Positions 37,402 through 46,734 of a stretch of DNA of 64,000 nucleotides are shown here, piece after piece. Source of the stretch: Roseibium aquae (GTDB taxonomy: Bacteria > Pseudomonadota > Alphaproteobacteria > Rhizobiales > Stappiaceae); NCBI RefSeq assembly GCF_008711285.1, contig NZ_VXDC01000006.1, positions 186,001-250,000 of the forward strand, given 5' to 3'. The notes under the pieces were generated by a model. It did no database searches and was not told the origin of the DNA. It worked only from the letters and a program-made list of their open reading frames with translations. The translations under genes were made by a program, and so were the position numbers. Position 1 is the first letter of the stretch; the number at the start of each line of letters is the position of its first letter.

Positions 37402-38697
37402 CTAAAGGTTCAGTCTGATGGAAACAGACCGCGCGTGTCCGGACAAGCCCTCGGCTTCACCAAGCGCGATGGCCGCCGGCCCCAGGGCACGCAAGGTTTC
37501 GGGGGTACACTTGAGAACCGAGGTGCGCTTGACGAAATCAAGGACTGACAAGCCCGAGGAAAACCGCGCGGAACGGGCCGTCGGCAGGACATGGTTCGAC
37601 CCGCCGACATAGTCGCCGATCGCTTCCGGCGTGTGCCGGCCCAGGAAAACCGCCCCGGCATTCAAGACCTTGTCGAGCAGCTTTTCCGGCTCGGCCACCG
37701 CCAATTCCAGATGTTCGGCGGCAATCCTGTTGACCAGCGGCATGGCCCCTTCAAGGTCCTCGACCGTTATGATCGCTCCAAAGCCGGTCCAACTGGCGCG
37801 GGCCACCTGTTCGCGCGGCAGGCGGGTCAACTGGCGTTCGACAGCCTCGGCCACCGCCTCGCCGAAGCCGGGATCGTCGGTGATCAGAATCGATTGGGCG
37901 TTGGTATCATGTTCGGCCTGCGCCAGAAGATCGGCCGCGATCCAGTTCGGATCATTTTCCCCGTCCGCCACCACCAGCACTTCGGACGGGCCCGCAATCA
38001 TGTCGATGCCGACCGTTCCGAACACCCGCCGTTTGGCGGCCGCGACGAAGGCATTGCCGGGTCCCACGATCTTGGCCACGGGAGCGATTGCCGCCGTTCC
38101 ATAGGCCAGCGCGGCAACCGCCTGAGCGCCGCCGATCTTGTAGATCTCCGTAATGCCCGCAATGGAAGCTGCCGCCAGAACCTGCGGGTTCAACACACCG
38201 TCGGGACTGGGCACGACCATGACGATCCGCTTCACTCCGGCAACGTTCGCCGGTACGGCATTCATGAGAACCGAACTGGGATAGCTCGCCGTGCCACCCG
38301 GCACATATAGTCCCACGGACTCCACCGACGTCCACCGGGACCCCAGTTCCACACCGATCGGGTCCGTGTAGCGATCATCCTTGGGAAGCTGGCGCGCGTG
38401 GTGGGCGGCGATCCGGTCATGGGCCAGTTGAAGCGCGTCGCAGACCTCCTTCGGGACCCGGTTCACCGCATCGGCGATCTCCTGCGGGGTGACGACCAGT
38501 TCGGCCATGCTTGCGACGGCCAGACGGTCGAATTTTGCCGTGTAGTCGATGACGGCCGCATCGCCGCGGGCGCGCACATCCTCCAAAATGGCGCGGACCG
38601 TCTGGTCCACATCCTCCGAAACCTCTCTTTTGCCGGACAGAAGAGCAGCGAAACGGGCTTCGAAATCGATGTCGGTCTGGTTCAGGCGGGTGACCAC
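37402..38697 (-). CDS. hisD: Histidinol dehydrogenase
   Basis: 431 residues. Signatures [46 protein letters not shown] and [15 protein letters not shown] are those of HisD, which performs the last two NAD-linked oxidations of histidine synthesis using a zinc held by the HDT/AEH residues. A typical length. Followed closely by UPF0262. Confidence 0.98.
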   Translation of the reverse strand: MVTRLNQTDIDFEARFAALLSGKREVSEDVDQTVRAILEDVRARGDAAVIDYTAKFDRLAVASMAELVVTPQEIADAVNRVPKEVCDALQLAHDRIAAHHARQLPKDDRYTDPIGVELGSRWTSVESVGLYVPGGTASYPSSVLMNAVPANVAGVKRIVMVVPSPDGVLNPQVLAAASIAGITEIYKIGGAQAVAALAYGTAAIAPVAKIVGPGNAFVAAAKRRVFGTVGIDMIAGPSEVLVVADGENDPNWIAADLLAQAEHDTNAQSILITDDPGFGEAVAEAVERQLTRLPREQVARASWTGFGAIITVEDLEGAMPLVNRIAAEHLELAVAEPEKLLDKVLNAGAVFLGRHTPEAIGDYVGGSNHVLPTARSARFSSGLSVLDFVKRTSVLKCTPETLRALGPAAIALGEAEGLSGHARSVSIRLNL

Positions 38698-38759
38698 GCA
38701 ATCAGCTCCTTGGATTTTCGGTGTGCTTGGCGAAACGGCCGGAAATACAGATTGGCCGG

Positions 38760-39197
38760 TCAGGACAGATCATGCGACGGGCGGTTCGGCGTGGCCCAGG
38801 CCGCACCAAGGTCGCTGAGCTGGACCTCGATGCATTCGACCTCCATGACGATAGAACCGCCACCGGCAAAATCGAGACGCAGGCGGCCCGAGGGGGCGTC
38901 ATCTTCCTCGAATGTTACCGCGAGCAATTCGAGAACCGCGTCTTTCGCGCCCTGCCGGATCTGGGTGGCCTTCATCGCCTTGACGCGCGCGACCGCAAGG
39001 GCGGAGCGCCTGCGTTCGTGATCCCGCGTGCGCGTGTCCGCTTCCTTGTCCCAAACGAACCGGTTCATGATGAAGACGGCGCGATTTTCCTTGTGCAGGT
39101 AGCGAACATCGCCCACCAGCATGACCGCGTCCTGAACATGCGCCGAAATCACTTTCAGGTCGTCTTCATCCAGGGCGGAAAGCTTCAACTGATCCAT
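38760..39197 (-). CDS. DUF2948 family protein
   Basis: 145 residues from MDQLKLSALDEDDLKVISAH, the usual N-terminus of DUF2948. Further typical parts are QDAVMLVGDVRYLHKENRAV and the acidic-rich middle. The function is unknown. A longer form from ATG 39251 has a stronger ribosome site (GCGAGG) but adds 18 residues outside the family; the choice is open. It is in the hisD cluster as in other Rhizobiales. Confidence 0.85.
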   Translation of the reverse strand: MDQLKLSALDEDDLKVISAHVQDAVMLVGDVRYLHKENRAVFIMNRFVWDKEADTRTRDHERRRSALAVARVKAMKATQIRQGAKDAVLELLAVTFEEDDAPSGRLRLDFAGGGSIVMEVECIEVQLSDLGAAWATPNRPSHDLS

Positions 39198-39470
39198 CTT
39201 GTCCAAATACGCATCCGGCAGGTCTGAAAAGCGCGCGAGGACACTGTGCATGAGCCTCGCCTTGGTTCGAAGTGTTGACCTAGCGGGGAATGCCGCTTTT
39301 GTCTATGTTCAAGGCACAGGGCGCTGCGCAAGTGTCCGCCGAAAAGGCCGGACTTCAACAAAGACCATTCAGCGCCGCTTCCTGCGCCGGACAGGGGCCA
39401 CCGGCCGCTCTTGGGGAAAGCCCGCCCGAACTTTCCGGACAAGGCGCGTGTTGTGATGGTGGCCCGGCCC

Positions 39471-39698
39471 TCACGCATCCCCGCCGGTCTCATGCGGGGG
39501 GAAGGGCGGGCGCTGCGGGCGCGGGACAAGCCGGAAATAAATGAAACGGCTGACCCAGAGGCCGAAAACCACGAGGAACAGGCCCAATGTCGGCCCATAA
39601 GGCATGGGGACGAGAAAAACCGCTGCGAAGCCGCACAGGATGAAGTCCAGCAGGATAAAAAGACGAAGGCGGCGGGCGGATCGCGGGGACATCTTCAC
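39471..39698 (-). CDS. Small two-helix membrane protein
   Basis: 75 residues with two hydrophobic segments (LRLFILLDFILCGFAAVFLV and LGLFLVVFGLWVSRFIYF) and a Pro-rich tail. The GTG at 39698 is preceded by GGAGG at six bases, an excellent site, which is why I accept this gene. No function recognised. It lies upstream of DUF2948 on the same strand. Confidence 0.65.
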   Translation of the reverse strand: MKMSPRSARRLRLFILLDFILCGFAAVFLVPMPYGPTLGLFLVVFGLWVSRFIYFRLVPRPQRPPFPPHETGGDA

Positions 39699-39827
39699 TT
39701 TTCACCTCCAGTCAACCGCCGGCCGCGCGGCCGGCTGGTCTGCGGGAGCGGTTGTCATCGCCCCTTGTCCTCACGCACAGTGCGGTCAAGCCTTCTTGGC
39801 CATCGCCGGAACCGGAGACCGACAAAC

Positions 39828-40322
39828 GTGCGCAGCAATTCCCGCCCTTTCCTCATCATGTGCCTCGTTACCCAATTTGTGGCGGCCATCGCAAGTGGCA
39901 AACCGGCCGCCGCGGAAACGGTGCGTTCCCTGCTTAGCCAGACGGTCTATACACCCGCGTACTCCAGGGTGTTTTTGACGCAGAACCGCTCTGAACTGGT
40001 GGCGGCGACATTGACCGTTCACAATGTGGACCCGGAGCGGACCATTCAGATCGACCGCGTCGACTACCACGACCAGGATGGCAAGATCATCAAGTCCTTC
40101 ATCGACACAGAAATCACTCTGCCGCCTTTCGCCTCGAAAGACTTTCTGGTTCCGATGAACGACACAACCGGGGGCACGGGGGCGAACTTCCTCATGGTCT
40201 GGTCGTCCGAGCGGCCAGCCCTCGAGCCCATCGTTGAAGCCCTGATCATCGGCGGCAGCGGCACCGCCGGACTGGCCTTTACCACGACGGGAAAAATCAT
40301 CGGCAGCCGTGCGGCCGAGTGA
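39828..40322 (+). CDS. Exported DUF3124-family protein
   Basis: 164 residues with an N-terminal signal (RPFLIMCLVTQFVAAIA, cleaved near AAA-ETVRS). The mature part contains VYTPAYSRVFLTQNRSELVA, TLTVHNVDPERTIQIDRVDY and LPPFASKDFLVP, which I associate with DUF3124. Start taken as GTG 39828 with GGAG upstream; ATG at 39858 would shorten the signal. Convergent with murA. Confidence 0.75.
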   Translation: MRSNSRPFLIMCLVTQFVAAIASGKPAAAETVRSLLSQTVYTPAYSRVFLTQNRSELVAATLTVHNVDPERTIQIDRVDYHDQDGKIIKSFIDTEITLPPFASKDFLVPMNDTTGGTGANFLMVWSSERPALEPIVEALIIGGSGTAGLAFTTTGKIIGSRAAE

Positions 40323-40381
40323 CCGGACCGGCGAAACCGGCAAGGGCCGGACATGCCGGCGGCAAATGATGCGCGCAGCGC

Positions 40382-41671
40382 CTAGCCCGAGATGCGCTCG
40401 ATCCGCGCACCGCAGCGCGAAAGCTTGTCTTCCAGCCGCTCAAACCCGCGATCGAGGTGATAGACCCGGTTGATTGTCGTCTCTCCCTTGGCCGCGAGCC
40501 CGGCGATGACCAGCGAGACCGATGCCCGCAAGTCCGTGGCCATGACAGGGGCCCCCTTCAGTTCGGATACGCCATCCACCGTGGCGGTGCGGCCATCCAC
40601 ATGGATCTGCGCGCCAAGACGGGCCAACTCCTGAACATGCATGAAGCGGTTCTCGAAGATGGTTTCGGTGATCCGGCTCGCCCCGCCGGCCATGGTCATC
40701 AAGGCCATGAACTGGGCCTGCAGGTCGGTGGGAAAGCCCGGAAACGGCTCCGTGGTCACATCCACCGGCTGAATGCCGTTTCCATTGCGGTATATCTTGA
40801 GGCCTTCCGGGGTTTCGGTAATGTCAGCGCCGGTTGCGCGCAATGTTTCAAGGGCCGCGTTCAAAAGATCCGCCCGCGCGCCTTTCAGTAGCACATCGCC
40901 GCCCGTCATGGCGACCGCCATGGCATAGGTTCCGGTTTCGATCCGGTCGGGCAGCACCGCGTGATGGGCGCCGTGCAGCCGCGGAACGCCCTGGATCCGG
41001 ATGGTGGACGTGCCCTCGCCTTCGATCCGGGCTCCCATGCTCTTGAGGCAATGGGCAAGATCGACCACTTCCGGCTCCCGCGCGGCATTGACGATTTCGG
41101 TTTCGCCCTGCGCCAGCGTCGCGGCCATCATGATGGTGTGGGTCGCGCCGACAGATACCTTTGGAAACTCCACACGGCCGCCGGTTAGTCCGTTGGGCGC
41201 GCGAACAACGACATAGCCACCCTCGATCTCGATATCGGCGCCCAGGGCCGCCAGACCATCGATGAAGAAGTCGACTGGCCGGGTTCCGATCGCGCATCCG
41301 CCCGGCAAAGACACCCGCGCCTCGCGCATGCGCGCCACAAGAGGACCGATGACCCAGAAGCTCGCCCGCATCTTCGAGACCAGTTCATAGGGAGCCGTCG
41401 TGTCCACGATCTCTCGCGCCGTCAGATGCACGGTCTGCCCATCGAGCGCATCCTGGCCATTGCGTTTGCCGTTCACCGAGTAATCGACGCCGTGGTTGGA
41501 CAGGATCTGGGTCAGAAGCGCGACGTCGCGCAGCCGCGGCACATTGGCGAGCGTCAAGGTTTCGTCGGTCAGGAGCGAGGCGATCATCAGGGGAAGCGCG
41601 GCGTTCTTCGCGCCGGAAATCGGAATGACGCCATGAAGCTCCGCGCCCCCGGTGACCTTGATGCTGTCCAT
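40382..41671 (-). CDS. murA: UDP-N-acetylglucosamine 1-carboxyvinyltransferase
   Basis: 429 residues. [30 protein letters not shown] and the fosfomycin-target cysteine in [11 protein letters not shown] are the MurA hallmarks. It adds enolpyruvate to UDP-GlcNAc, the first committed peptidoglycan step. The Cys is retained, so no intrinsic fosfomycin resistance is predicted from it. A small basic gene lies directly upstream on the same strand. Confidence 0.98.
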   Translation of the reverse strand: MDSIKVTGGAELHGVIPISGAKNAALPLMIASLLTDETLTLANVPRLRDVALLTQILSNHGVDYSVNGKRNGQDALDGQTVHLTAREIVDTTAPYELVSKMRASFWVIGPLVARMREARVSLPGGCAIGTRPVDFFIDGLAALGADIEIEGGYVVVRAPNGLTGGRVEFPKVSVGATHTIMMAATLAQGETEIVNAAREPEVVDLAHCLKSMGARIEGEGTSTIRIQGVPRLHGAHHAVLPDRIETGTYAMAVAMTGGDVLLKGARADLLNAALETLRATGADITETPEGLKIYRNGNGIQPVDVTTEPFPGFPTDLQAQFMALMTMAGGASRITETIFENRFMHVQELARLGAQIHVDGRTATVDGVSELKGAPVMATDLRASVSLVIAGLAAKGETTINRVYHLDRGFERLEDKLSRCGARIERISG

Positions 41672-41883
41672 ATGTTCTTCCCCTGCCGGCGCGGTCTCTG
41701 GCAGAAACCGCCACTTTAAAACCGGCCCGTTCAAAAATCGTCAGACCGCCGTCTACCGCCAAGATGTGGCCCATGCAAGGCAGGGGCTGGGCAATCCTGT
41801 GTTGGAAAAAGCATGCACCGGAACGCGGAGACCGCGCAAGGCCCGCTCTCCGGCCTGCCGGAACACGGCTCATAATCCGCCTG

Positions 41884-42033
41884 CTAGCGGGGGCCGTCTT
41901 TCTTGGCCGCAGCTTTGCGGCGGCGCAAATTCGCTCTCAAGGCGTCCGAGAGCCGTTCTTCACGGCCTTTTTCCTCGGGTTTACCAGGTTTTGGGTCGGG
42001 CTTTTGCGAAGGGTCCGCTTTGTCATTGTTCAT
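41884..42033 (-). CDS. Conserved 49-residue basic protein upstream of murA
   Basis: The short frame MNNDKADPSQKPDPKPGKPE continues as REERLSDALRANLRRRKAAA and ends KKDGPR. The acidic-proline head followed by an (ERL..ALRANLRRRK) helix is a pattern I know from small conserved alphaproteobacterial proteins. No strong ribosome site is visible. The function is unknown; nucleic-acid or ribosome binding is a guess from the charge. Confidence 0.6.
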   Translation of the reverse strand: MNNDKADPSQKPDPKPGKPEEKGREERLSDALRANLRRRKAAAKKDGPR

Positions 42034-42466
42034 TTTGGTGTCCATTGCGCTGTATTGGGGTCTTGTTATTCGTATTGTGGAGGGATCGCGAGCCCGTTTC
42101 AGTCTGGCCGGCCGATGGTCCCTGCCGGTCTATTTGCCGCCCGGCGCGCCTAGGTGCAAAATCTTTTCCACAGGGCAGACCATCCGACCGGGCGGAAACG
42201 GACCTGAACAGCCCCTTGAACGGACCGGGCGAAGGCGGCGTGAACGGACTGGAGCCAGGCCGGAAACAAGGCCGGATCCTGTGCAGCGATGGACCCTTCT
42301 CCGTCCCCTGCCTTGCGGCGGACAGGCGGAAATCGATGGCCCTGCCGGGCCGCGCGAAAAAAAACCTGCCGCCCTGTTGCGCACCTCAGGTCTTTATGGC
42401 AAAAGCCGCGTCATTCCGGCAGAGCGCGAACGCGCTGGCCGGGCGTTTTGTCTTCATCGACAACCG
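42034..42466. other. Non-coding gap before tRNA-Thr
   Basis: About 430 bases with several open frames but none with family resemblance or a convincing ribosome site. It must contain the promoter of tRNA-Thr; I see no clean consensus. Confidence 0.4.
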
Positions 42467-42541
<75 letters not shown>

Positions 42542-42630
42542 CTTAACCATCTGAATTCCCATTAAGTATTTGCAATTGGGCCGTTTTTCTACAAAATGCG
42601 TCTACAAAGCCGCATACAAAAACGACTTCC

Positions 42631-44229
42631 ATGCCAAGCAAGATCAGACACCTCCATCAAGATGCCCGCGGTCGTTATCACGCTCGAATGGGCGTTCCCA
42701 AAAATCTTCGTAGCCAGATCGGTAAACGTGAATTGATAAAGGCGCTGGGCGGAGATCGCAAAGTCGCCTTGCGGGCCCTTCCTGGTGTTATTGCTGGTTT
42801 TCAAGCAATTTTGGAATCAGCACGCAAAGAGGTTAAGTTACAATCTGCAGATGAAAATGCGACCATGCTCTCCAAGAGGCCTTTGACCATCGAGGCGATC
42901 GCTGCCAAGCATTACTCGCAAAAAATGGCGCTCGACGACGAGCTCCGGGGTTTGCGTGCGGGGTACGCAAAGGTCGGCATAGACGACGGCTATATCTCTG
43001 ATTTGAAATCGATCTACGCAGGATCTTCATCTAACGAATTAATCAAAGACGTCCTTGGCGATGAACTGCAGCAATATCGACTTCGCGGTTACTACTCTGC
43101 CAGTATCGGCAGCGCCGAGTGGCGACGACTTGCCTCCCGCATAGCGTTGGCCGAGCTTGAAGTTATAAAACGAATGTTTGAGCGTGATGATGGAGCATTT
43201 GTCAGCGACACGCCCGATTGGCTAAAAGAAAAACATGATCATACCGAAGCGCCTAAGTCACCAATTCAAGATGCAGGCCATGTACGATACGGCCTTCTTG
43301 ACCTGTTCAAGATGTGCCGCCGCGCCAAAACGGGTAGCGAACAACTTCTTGACAGAACGTCAAAGGCCTACGCTAAACCGATAAATGACTTTATCTCTTT
43401 CGCTGGAATAGATGACGCTTCCAAGATTACCAATCTACACATCAGCAAGTGGGTCGATCATCTACAATTTGAGGTTGGACTAGACCCAAAGACAATAAAG
43501 GCTCGTTATCTACCAGCCGTTAAACACACGTTGCGCTGGGCGGCGAACCAGGGGCACATCGATCCGGTCGTCTTAACGGCATCGGTAACTGTGCCCAAGA
43601 AAAAGGTCGATCGCGACAAGGGATACACGGAAGCGGAAGCCGCAGCGGTTCTTGTGCATGCGATGAACTATAAGCGCCAACAAAACTCACGGGAAAGCCA
43701 GCAGTTATCGGCCGCAAAGCGCTGGGCGCCCTGGCTAGCCTACTACACAGGTGCTCGAATTGGGGAAATCGCACAGCTTCGCAAGCAAGATATCCGAACA
43801 GAAAACGAGATAAACTATATACACATAACGCCTGAGGCGGGCACAACGAAGTCAGGCCTATGGCGCGATGTGCCCCTACACTTCCAAATCATAGATCACG
43901 GTTTTCTGGAATTCGTCGAAAAGGCTCCGGATGGCCCACTCTTCTACCCAAATACTACAGCCAATGAGGACGCCATCAAAGCAACCGAAAAGATTGCTCA
44001 ACGCATCGGCAAGTGGATTAAAGACGCTGGATTAACCCCAAGTGGCGTTGCGCCAAATCATGGCTTCCGTCATACGTTCAAAACGCTCGCACGGCGATAC
44101 AACATTCCGATCGAATACATGCACGCGATTCAAGGGCATGCCACAACTAGCTCTGGACAAGAGTATGGCGTCGTCGATCTTAAGACAATGTCGCGCGAAA
44201 TTTCCAAGCTTCCGCCTGTTAAAATATGA
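42631..44229 (+). CDS. Tyrosine recombinase (phage/ICE-type integrase)
   Basis: 532 residues. The catalytic domain shows Arg in YTGARIGEIAQL, His-x2-Arg in HGFRHTF, His in QGHAT and the nucleophile Tyr in GQEYGVVD, i.e. the complete R..HxxR..H..Y set. The N-terminal half has a core-binding SAM-like domain (about 240-330) and a DUF6538-like head (MPSKIRHLHQDARGRYHARM). It is more AT-rich than neighbours, and lies immediately beside tRNA-Thr with transcription away from it. Confidence 0.95.
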   Translation: MPSKIRHLHQDARGRYHARMGVPKNLRSQIGKRELIKALGGDRKVALRALPGVIAGFQAILESARKEVKLQSADENATMLSKRPLTIEAIAAKHYSQKMALDDELRGLRAGYAKVGIDDGYISDLKSIYAGSSSNELIKDVLGDELQQYRLRGYYSASIGSAEWRRLASRIALAELEVIKRMFERDDGAFVSDTPDWLKEKHDHTEAPKSPIQDAGHVRYGLLDLFKMCRRAKTGSEQLLDRTSKAYAKPINDFISFAGIDDASKITNLHISKWVDHLQFEVGLDPKTIKARYLPAVKHTLRWAANQGHIDPVVLTASVTVPKKKVDRDKGYTEAEAAAVLVHAMNYKRQQNSRESQQLSAAKRWAPWLAYYTGARIGEIAQLRKQDIRTENEINYIHITPEAGTTKSGLWRDVPLHFQIIDHGFLEFVEKAPDGPLFYPNTTANEDAIKATEKIAQRIGKWIKDAGLTPSGVAPNHGFRHTFKTLARRYNIPIEYMHAIQGHATTSSGQEYGVVDLKTMSREISKLPPVKI

Positions 44230-44300
44230 GTTTTCGGTGCAGTCGCGGTACCCGCAACGTTTTAGACACCCCGGCCGGACGAACACCATGTGTGTTGATT

Positions 44301-44342
44301 TTCATCGAGAACTGACCCGGTATTTCCACCGAGAATTGACCC
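44301..44342. mobile_element. IS21-like terminal repeat remnant
   Basis: TTCATCGAGAACTGACCC (44301-44318) and TCCACCGAGAATTGACCC (44325-44342) agree at 15 of 18 positions and recur at a 24-base interval. Tandem CGAGAAYTGACCC-type repeats are what I recall from ends of IS21-family elements. No istA or istB remains. Confidence 0.4.
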
Positions 44343-44432
44343 GCCTTTTTGTGTACGGAACGGCGGTTGCGCCGCGGTCAAGATTTTGGTTTATCGAGAG
44401 GGTCGATCACCCCTGCATCAGTAGCAGGTCGG

Positions 44433-44555
44433 ATGACGGTCATCGAAACCGTCAAGATGAACGGGCTCGATCCACAGGCCTATCTGACCGATGTTCTCGA
44501 TCGCATCCACGATCACAAGATCAACCGTCTCGACGATCTGCTTCCCTGGAACTGC
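44433..44555 (+). pseudogene. C-terminal fragment of an IS66-family transposase
   Basis: The frame reads [36 protein letters not shown], the characteristic C-terminal tail of IS66 TnpC proteins. Only about 40 residues survive. Confidence 0.7.
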
Positions 44556-44775
44556 GTGATGTTCGAGCGGCGCGTGCCGACGCAGAATTTCAGCTCCAAC
44601 GTTTCGAGCTTGTATCCAACGGCCAGAATGTGCATCGCGCATCTTCTTGCGTTGCGCTGTTGATGATCGATCATCGCGCAACACCGCATGGAAAGCGGCT
44701 GGTAAATTAAGTCAGTGATGATTTACCTTTTCAGATATGGAAACGCAAGCCATGGCACGCAGCAAAGACCCAGGT

Positions 44776-45042
44776 TCAGCCCCGGGCCTTGGCATGCTCC
44801 ACATACTGCCGCAGAACGTCGGCCATCGCGCTGGTGTGTTTCCTGGGGAACTTCTCCTTGAAGAAGCTGATCACCTCCGGATCCAGGCGCAGGCTTGCCA
44901 CCTGCTTGGTCTTGGGAAGAACCACCCTGGCATCGGCCCAGAACGCTTCGTCTGTTGCCGGAATGTCGGAAAAATCGATGTCCTCGTCGTCCAAGGTCTC
45001 GAATTCGGCTTGCGTCATGGGCTGCTTATATCTTCTTGGCAT
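44776..45042 (-). CDS. brnA: BrnA-family antitoxin
   Basis: 88 residues from MPRRYKQPMTQAEFETLDDE. The acidic N-terminus DIDFSDIPATDEAFW and the C-terminal ribbon-helix-helix (SLRLDPEVISFFKEKFP, MADVLRQYVEHA) fit BrnA. It neutralises BrnT and binds the promoter of the pair. It overlaps the end of brnT by 17 bases. Confidence 0.85.
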   Translation of the reverse strand: MPRRYKQPMTQAEFETLDDEDIDFSDIPATDEAFWADARVVLPKTKQVASLRLDPEVISFFKEKFPRKHTSAMADVLRQYVEHAKARG

Positions 45043-45304
45043 CGTGATAGACCTTTCTCTCTGCGCGATTGGCGGCACGCGCTGAAATCAGACGGCAGGT
45101 GCCATTGCGGTCTGTGTGAACGACGGTGGTGATGATCATCGATCTGATCATCCCAATCGTGATTTCGCGGCGCTCGCCATAGTCGAAGCGCGTGTCTGTT
45201 TTTGTGATGTGCATACCATCGAACACATGCTTGGCGTCATCAAACGAAATACCATGCTTTTCGATGTTGGCTTTGTTCTTGTTCTCGTCCCACTCGAACT
45301 GCAT
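45026..45304 (-). CDS. brnT: BrnT-family ribonuclease toxin
   Basis: 92 residues: MQFEWDENKNKANIEKHGIS, FDDAKHVFDG, YGERREITIGMI and the tail LISARAANRAERKVYHDA are the BrnT pattern, with the expected conserved His/Arg residues. It is an RNase-like toxin of a type II system. A second start at 45328 adds eight residues. The toxin precedes the antitoxin, as is usual for this family. Confidence 0.87.
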   Translation of the reverse strand: MQFEWDENKNKANIEKHGISFDDAKHVFDGMHITKTDTRFDYGERREITIGMIRSMIITTVVHTDRNGTCRLISARAANRAERKVYHDAKKI

Positions 45305-45333
45305 GGCGTCTCTCGTTTGCGTCTTCATAAGAT

Positions 45334-45352
45334 GTATTACATTATGTAATAC
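45334..45352. promoter_or_regulatory. 19-bp palindromic operator of brnTA
   Basis: GTATTACAT and ATGTAATAC are perfect 9-base arms around one T. The element is directly upstream of brnT in an otherwise AT-rich promoter, the position where BrnA is expected to autorepress. Confidence 0.6.
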
Positions 45353-45579
45353 TATTCAAGAGAAGAACGGTGGAATCGAACAAGCGATTTTAAGAGTCGC
45401 TGACGCGCGTTTTCGTTTTCATGTGTGATTGTCTATCGAAGACGCTTGGCGCGCGCTGAGCACGTGTTTCTGTGCGATCTTGAATCGCTTTGACGTGTTG
45501 CCTCAACGTATTTTTAGCAAATTTCCGCTTGTATGCCTGCTATACACGCTCGTGTTGGATGCACAAACTGAGGTAGAAA

Positions 45580-45774
45580 ATGGTCAAGGGTAAAATCGTA
45601 TTCAAAGGCAACTTCTGGGAGTTCTTTTTCATGGCCATCGGCCTGATGATCCTTTCGATCATCACCTTCGGGCTGTTGCTGCCGTACCTGTTCTATTGGC
45701 AGCTGAAATATTTCTTCAACAACATGGAAATCGAAATGTACGACAACCGGGCGTCCGTGCCCCAGGCCTATTGA
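45580..45774 (+). CDS. Small membrane protein with DUF898-like appearance
   Basis: 64 residues: an N-terminal strand-like VKGKIVFKGNFWEF, a hydrophobic helix MAIGLMILSIITFGLLLPYL and a FYWQLKYFFNN segment. The W..K.F..N/.. pattern resembles DUF898/DUF6693-type membrane proteins, but I am not sure. It is convergent with the WGxF operon. Confidence 0.55.
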   Translation: MVKGKIVFKGNFWEFFFMAIGLMILSIITFGLLLPYLFYWQLKYFFNNMEIEMYDNRASVPQAY

Positions 45775-45788
45775 AAAGCGCGGATCAG

Positions 45789-46139
45789 CTAGAACAGGCC
45801 CCAGTCCGGATTGTCCAGCTGATCCGCTGTCGGCTTTGTGCGATTGGCCAGCCGCTTCCTGGTTTGAGCGGCTGCCTCCTCCAGGCGCAGGTCTTGCAGG
45901 CCCTTTTCGAACAGGCTTTCGGCGATTTGCGCGGTCTTGGCGATCCCGTGAACGACAAACTTGCCGGCAGGGTCGAAATGACCGGTCAGATATTCCTGGT
46001 GCCCCGATCTGTAGCTCACCAGCAGGCAATGAAATTCCAGGCCGCTGTCCAGAATCTCGCGCCTTGAAACATCGTAGCGCAGCATGCCGTTCTGAAGCTC
46101 GGCGTTGATGTCGTAGGTTCCGGTCAAAACAGACCCCAT
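45789..46139 (-). CDS. Unknown WGxF-tailed protein D (last gene of coupled operon)
   Basis: About 112-116 residues, not recognised. A beta-rich N-terminal part (ELQNGMLRYDVSRREILDSG, YRSGHQEYLTGHFDPAGKF) is followed by a charged helix (KTAQIAESLFEKGL to RKRLANRTKP) and the tail QLDNPDWGLF-stop. The start is either ATG 46137-46139 or TTG 46125-46127, which overlaps the previous stop as TTGA. It is the last gene on this strand, so its WGLF tail cannot be explained by a downstream ribosome site. Confidence 0.65.
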   Translation of the reverse strand: MGSVLTGTYDINAELQNGMLRYDVSRREILDSGLEFHCLLVSYRSGHQEYLTGHFDPAGKFVVHGIAKTAQIAESLFEKGLQDLRLEEAAAQTRKRLANRTKPTADQLDNPDWGLF

Positions 46140-46438
46140 GTCGGCTGTGCCTCGATCTTCTTTTCCAGGGCGCGGCGCTCCGCTTCACGCTTGTCGATTT
46201 CCATCTGGCCTTTCTTCATGGCGCGAGCGGCTGCGCATTCTGCGGATTTTCGGGCGGTTTCAATGAAATTCTGCGTGTCGATCCGAACAGGCTCCTTGTC
46301 TTCGAAGACCCGGTAGATATCGAAGTGGCCAAAGCCATGTGCATCGCTGGCCTGTGCAACGACCACGCGATCACCTCGTTCCGGGTGCGCTGCATAGCTG
46401 GCGACAAGAACGTTCTTGAGAAATTCCGGCATATTCAT
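46124..46438 (-). CDS. Unknown WGxF-tailed protein C
   Basis: 104 residues starting MNMPEFLKNVLVASYAAHPE. Middle part GDRVVVAQASDAHGFGHFD and YRVFEDKEPVRID, then a strongly charged helix (ARAMKKGQMEIDKREAERRA) ending EAQPTWGLF-stop. The start ATG shares its A with the previous stop (TGATG). No family recognised. It overlaps or abuts protein D. Confidence 0.7.
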   Translation of the reverse strand: MNMPEFLKNVLVASYAAHPERGDRVVVAQASDAHGFGHFDIYRVFEDKEPVRIDTQNFIETARKSAECAAARAMKKGQMEIDKREAERRALEKKIEAQPTWGLF

Positions 46439-46734
46439 CAAAACACGCCCCACTGCGGATTGAGCTTGTCCTGCTCCAGCTTTTTCAGGCGCTCACGTTC
46501 CTTAAGCTCTCGCTCGATCTTCATGTGGTAGGCCTGGTTCAGCTCGATGATGAGGTTGTTGGCGCGCTTGGTCGCTTGCTGTGGATCATGGCACTTGTAG
46601 ATCATCGGGCCTGGGAGATCGGCGCCGTTGATATGCGCCTCGACCCAGTAATGCGGCTCGCCGTCCTTAAGCGCCGACTTGGCCTGAACGACAGAGCCGT
46701 CAAGTGACACGTCCTGGCAGAAGATGTCCGCCAT
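46438..46734 (-). CDS. Unknown WGxF-tailed protein B
   Basis: 98 residues beginning MADIFCQDVSLDGSVVQAKS, with HYWVEAHINGADLPGPMIYK, then a charged helix (KIERELKERERLKKLEQ) and NPQWGVF-stop. The reading frame is continuous with the N-terminal part of protein A upstream, so an uninterrupted 214-residue frame (46438-47082) also exists; the TGATG junction and the tail of A argue for a separate protein starting at 46734. Confidence 0.7.
   Translation of the reverse strand: MADIFCQDVSLDGSVVQAKSALKDGEPHYWVEAHINGADLPGPMIYKCHDPQQATKRANNLIIELNQAYHMKIERELKERERLKKLEQDKLNPQWGVF

Larger units (their letters stand above)
44230..44775. other. Region of insertion-sequence relics
   Basis: 546 bases without an intact gene. 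It contains two ~18-base direct repeats of IS21-like appearance at 44301-44342 and an IS66 transposase tail at 44433-44555; the rest is unassigned. Confidence 0.5.
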
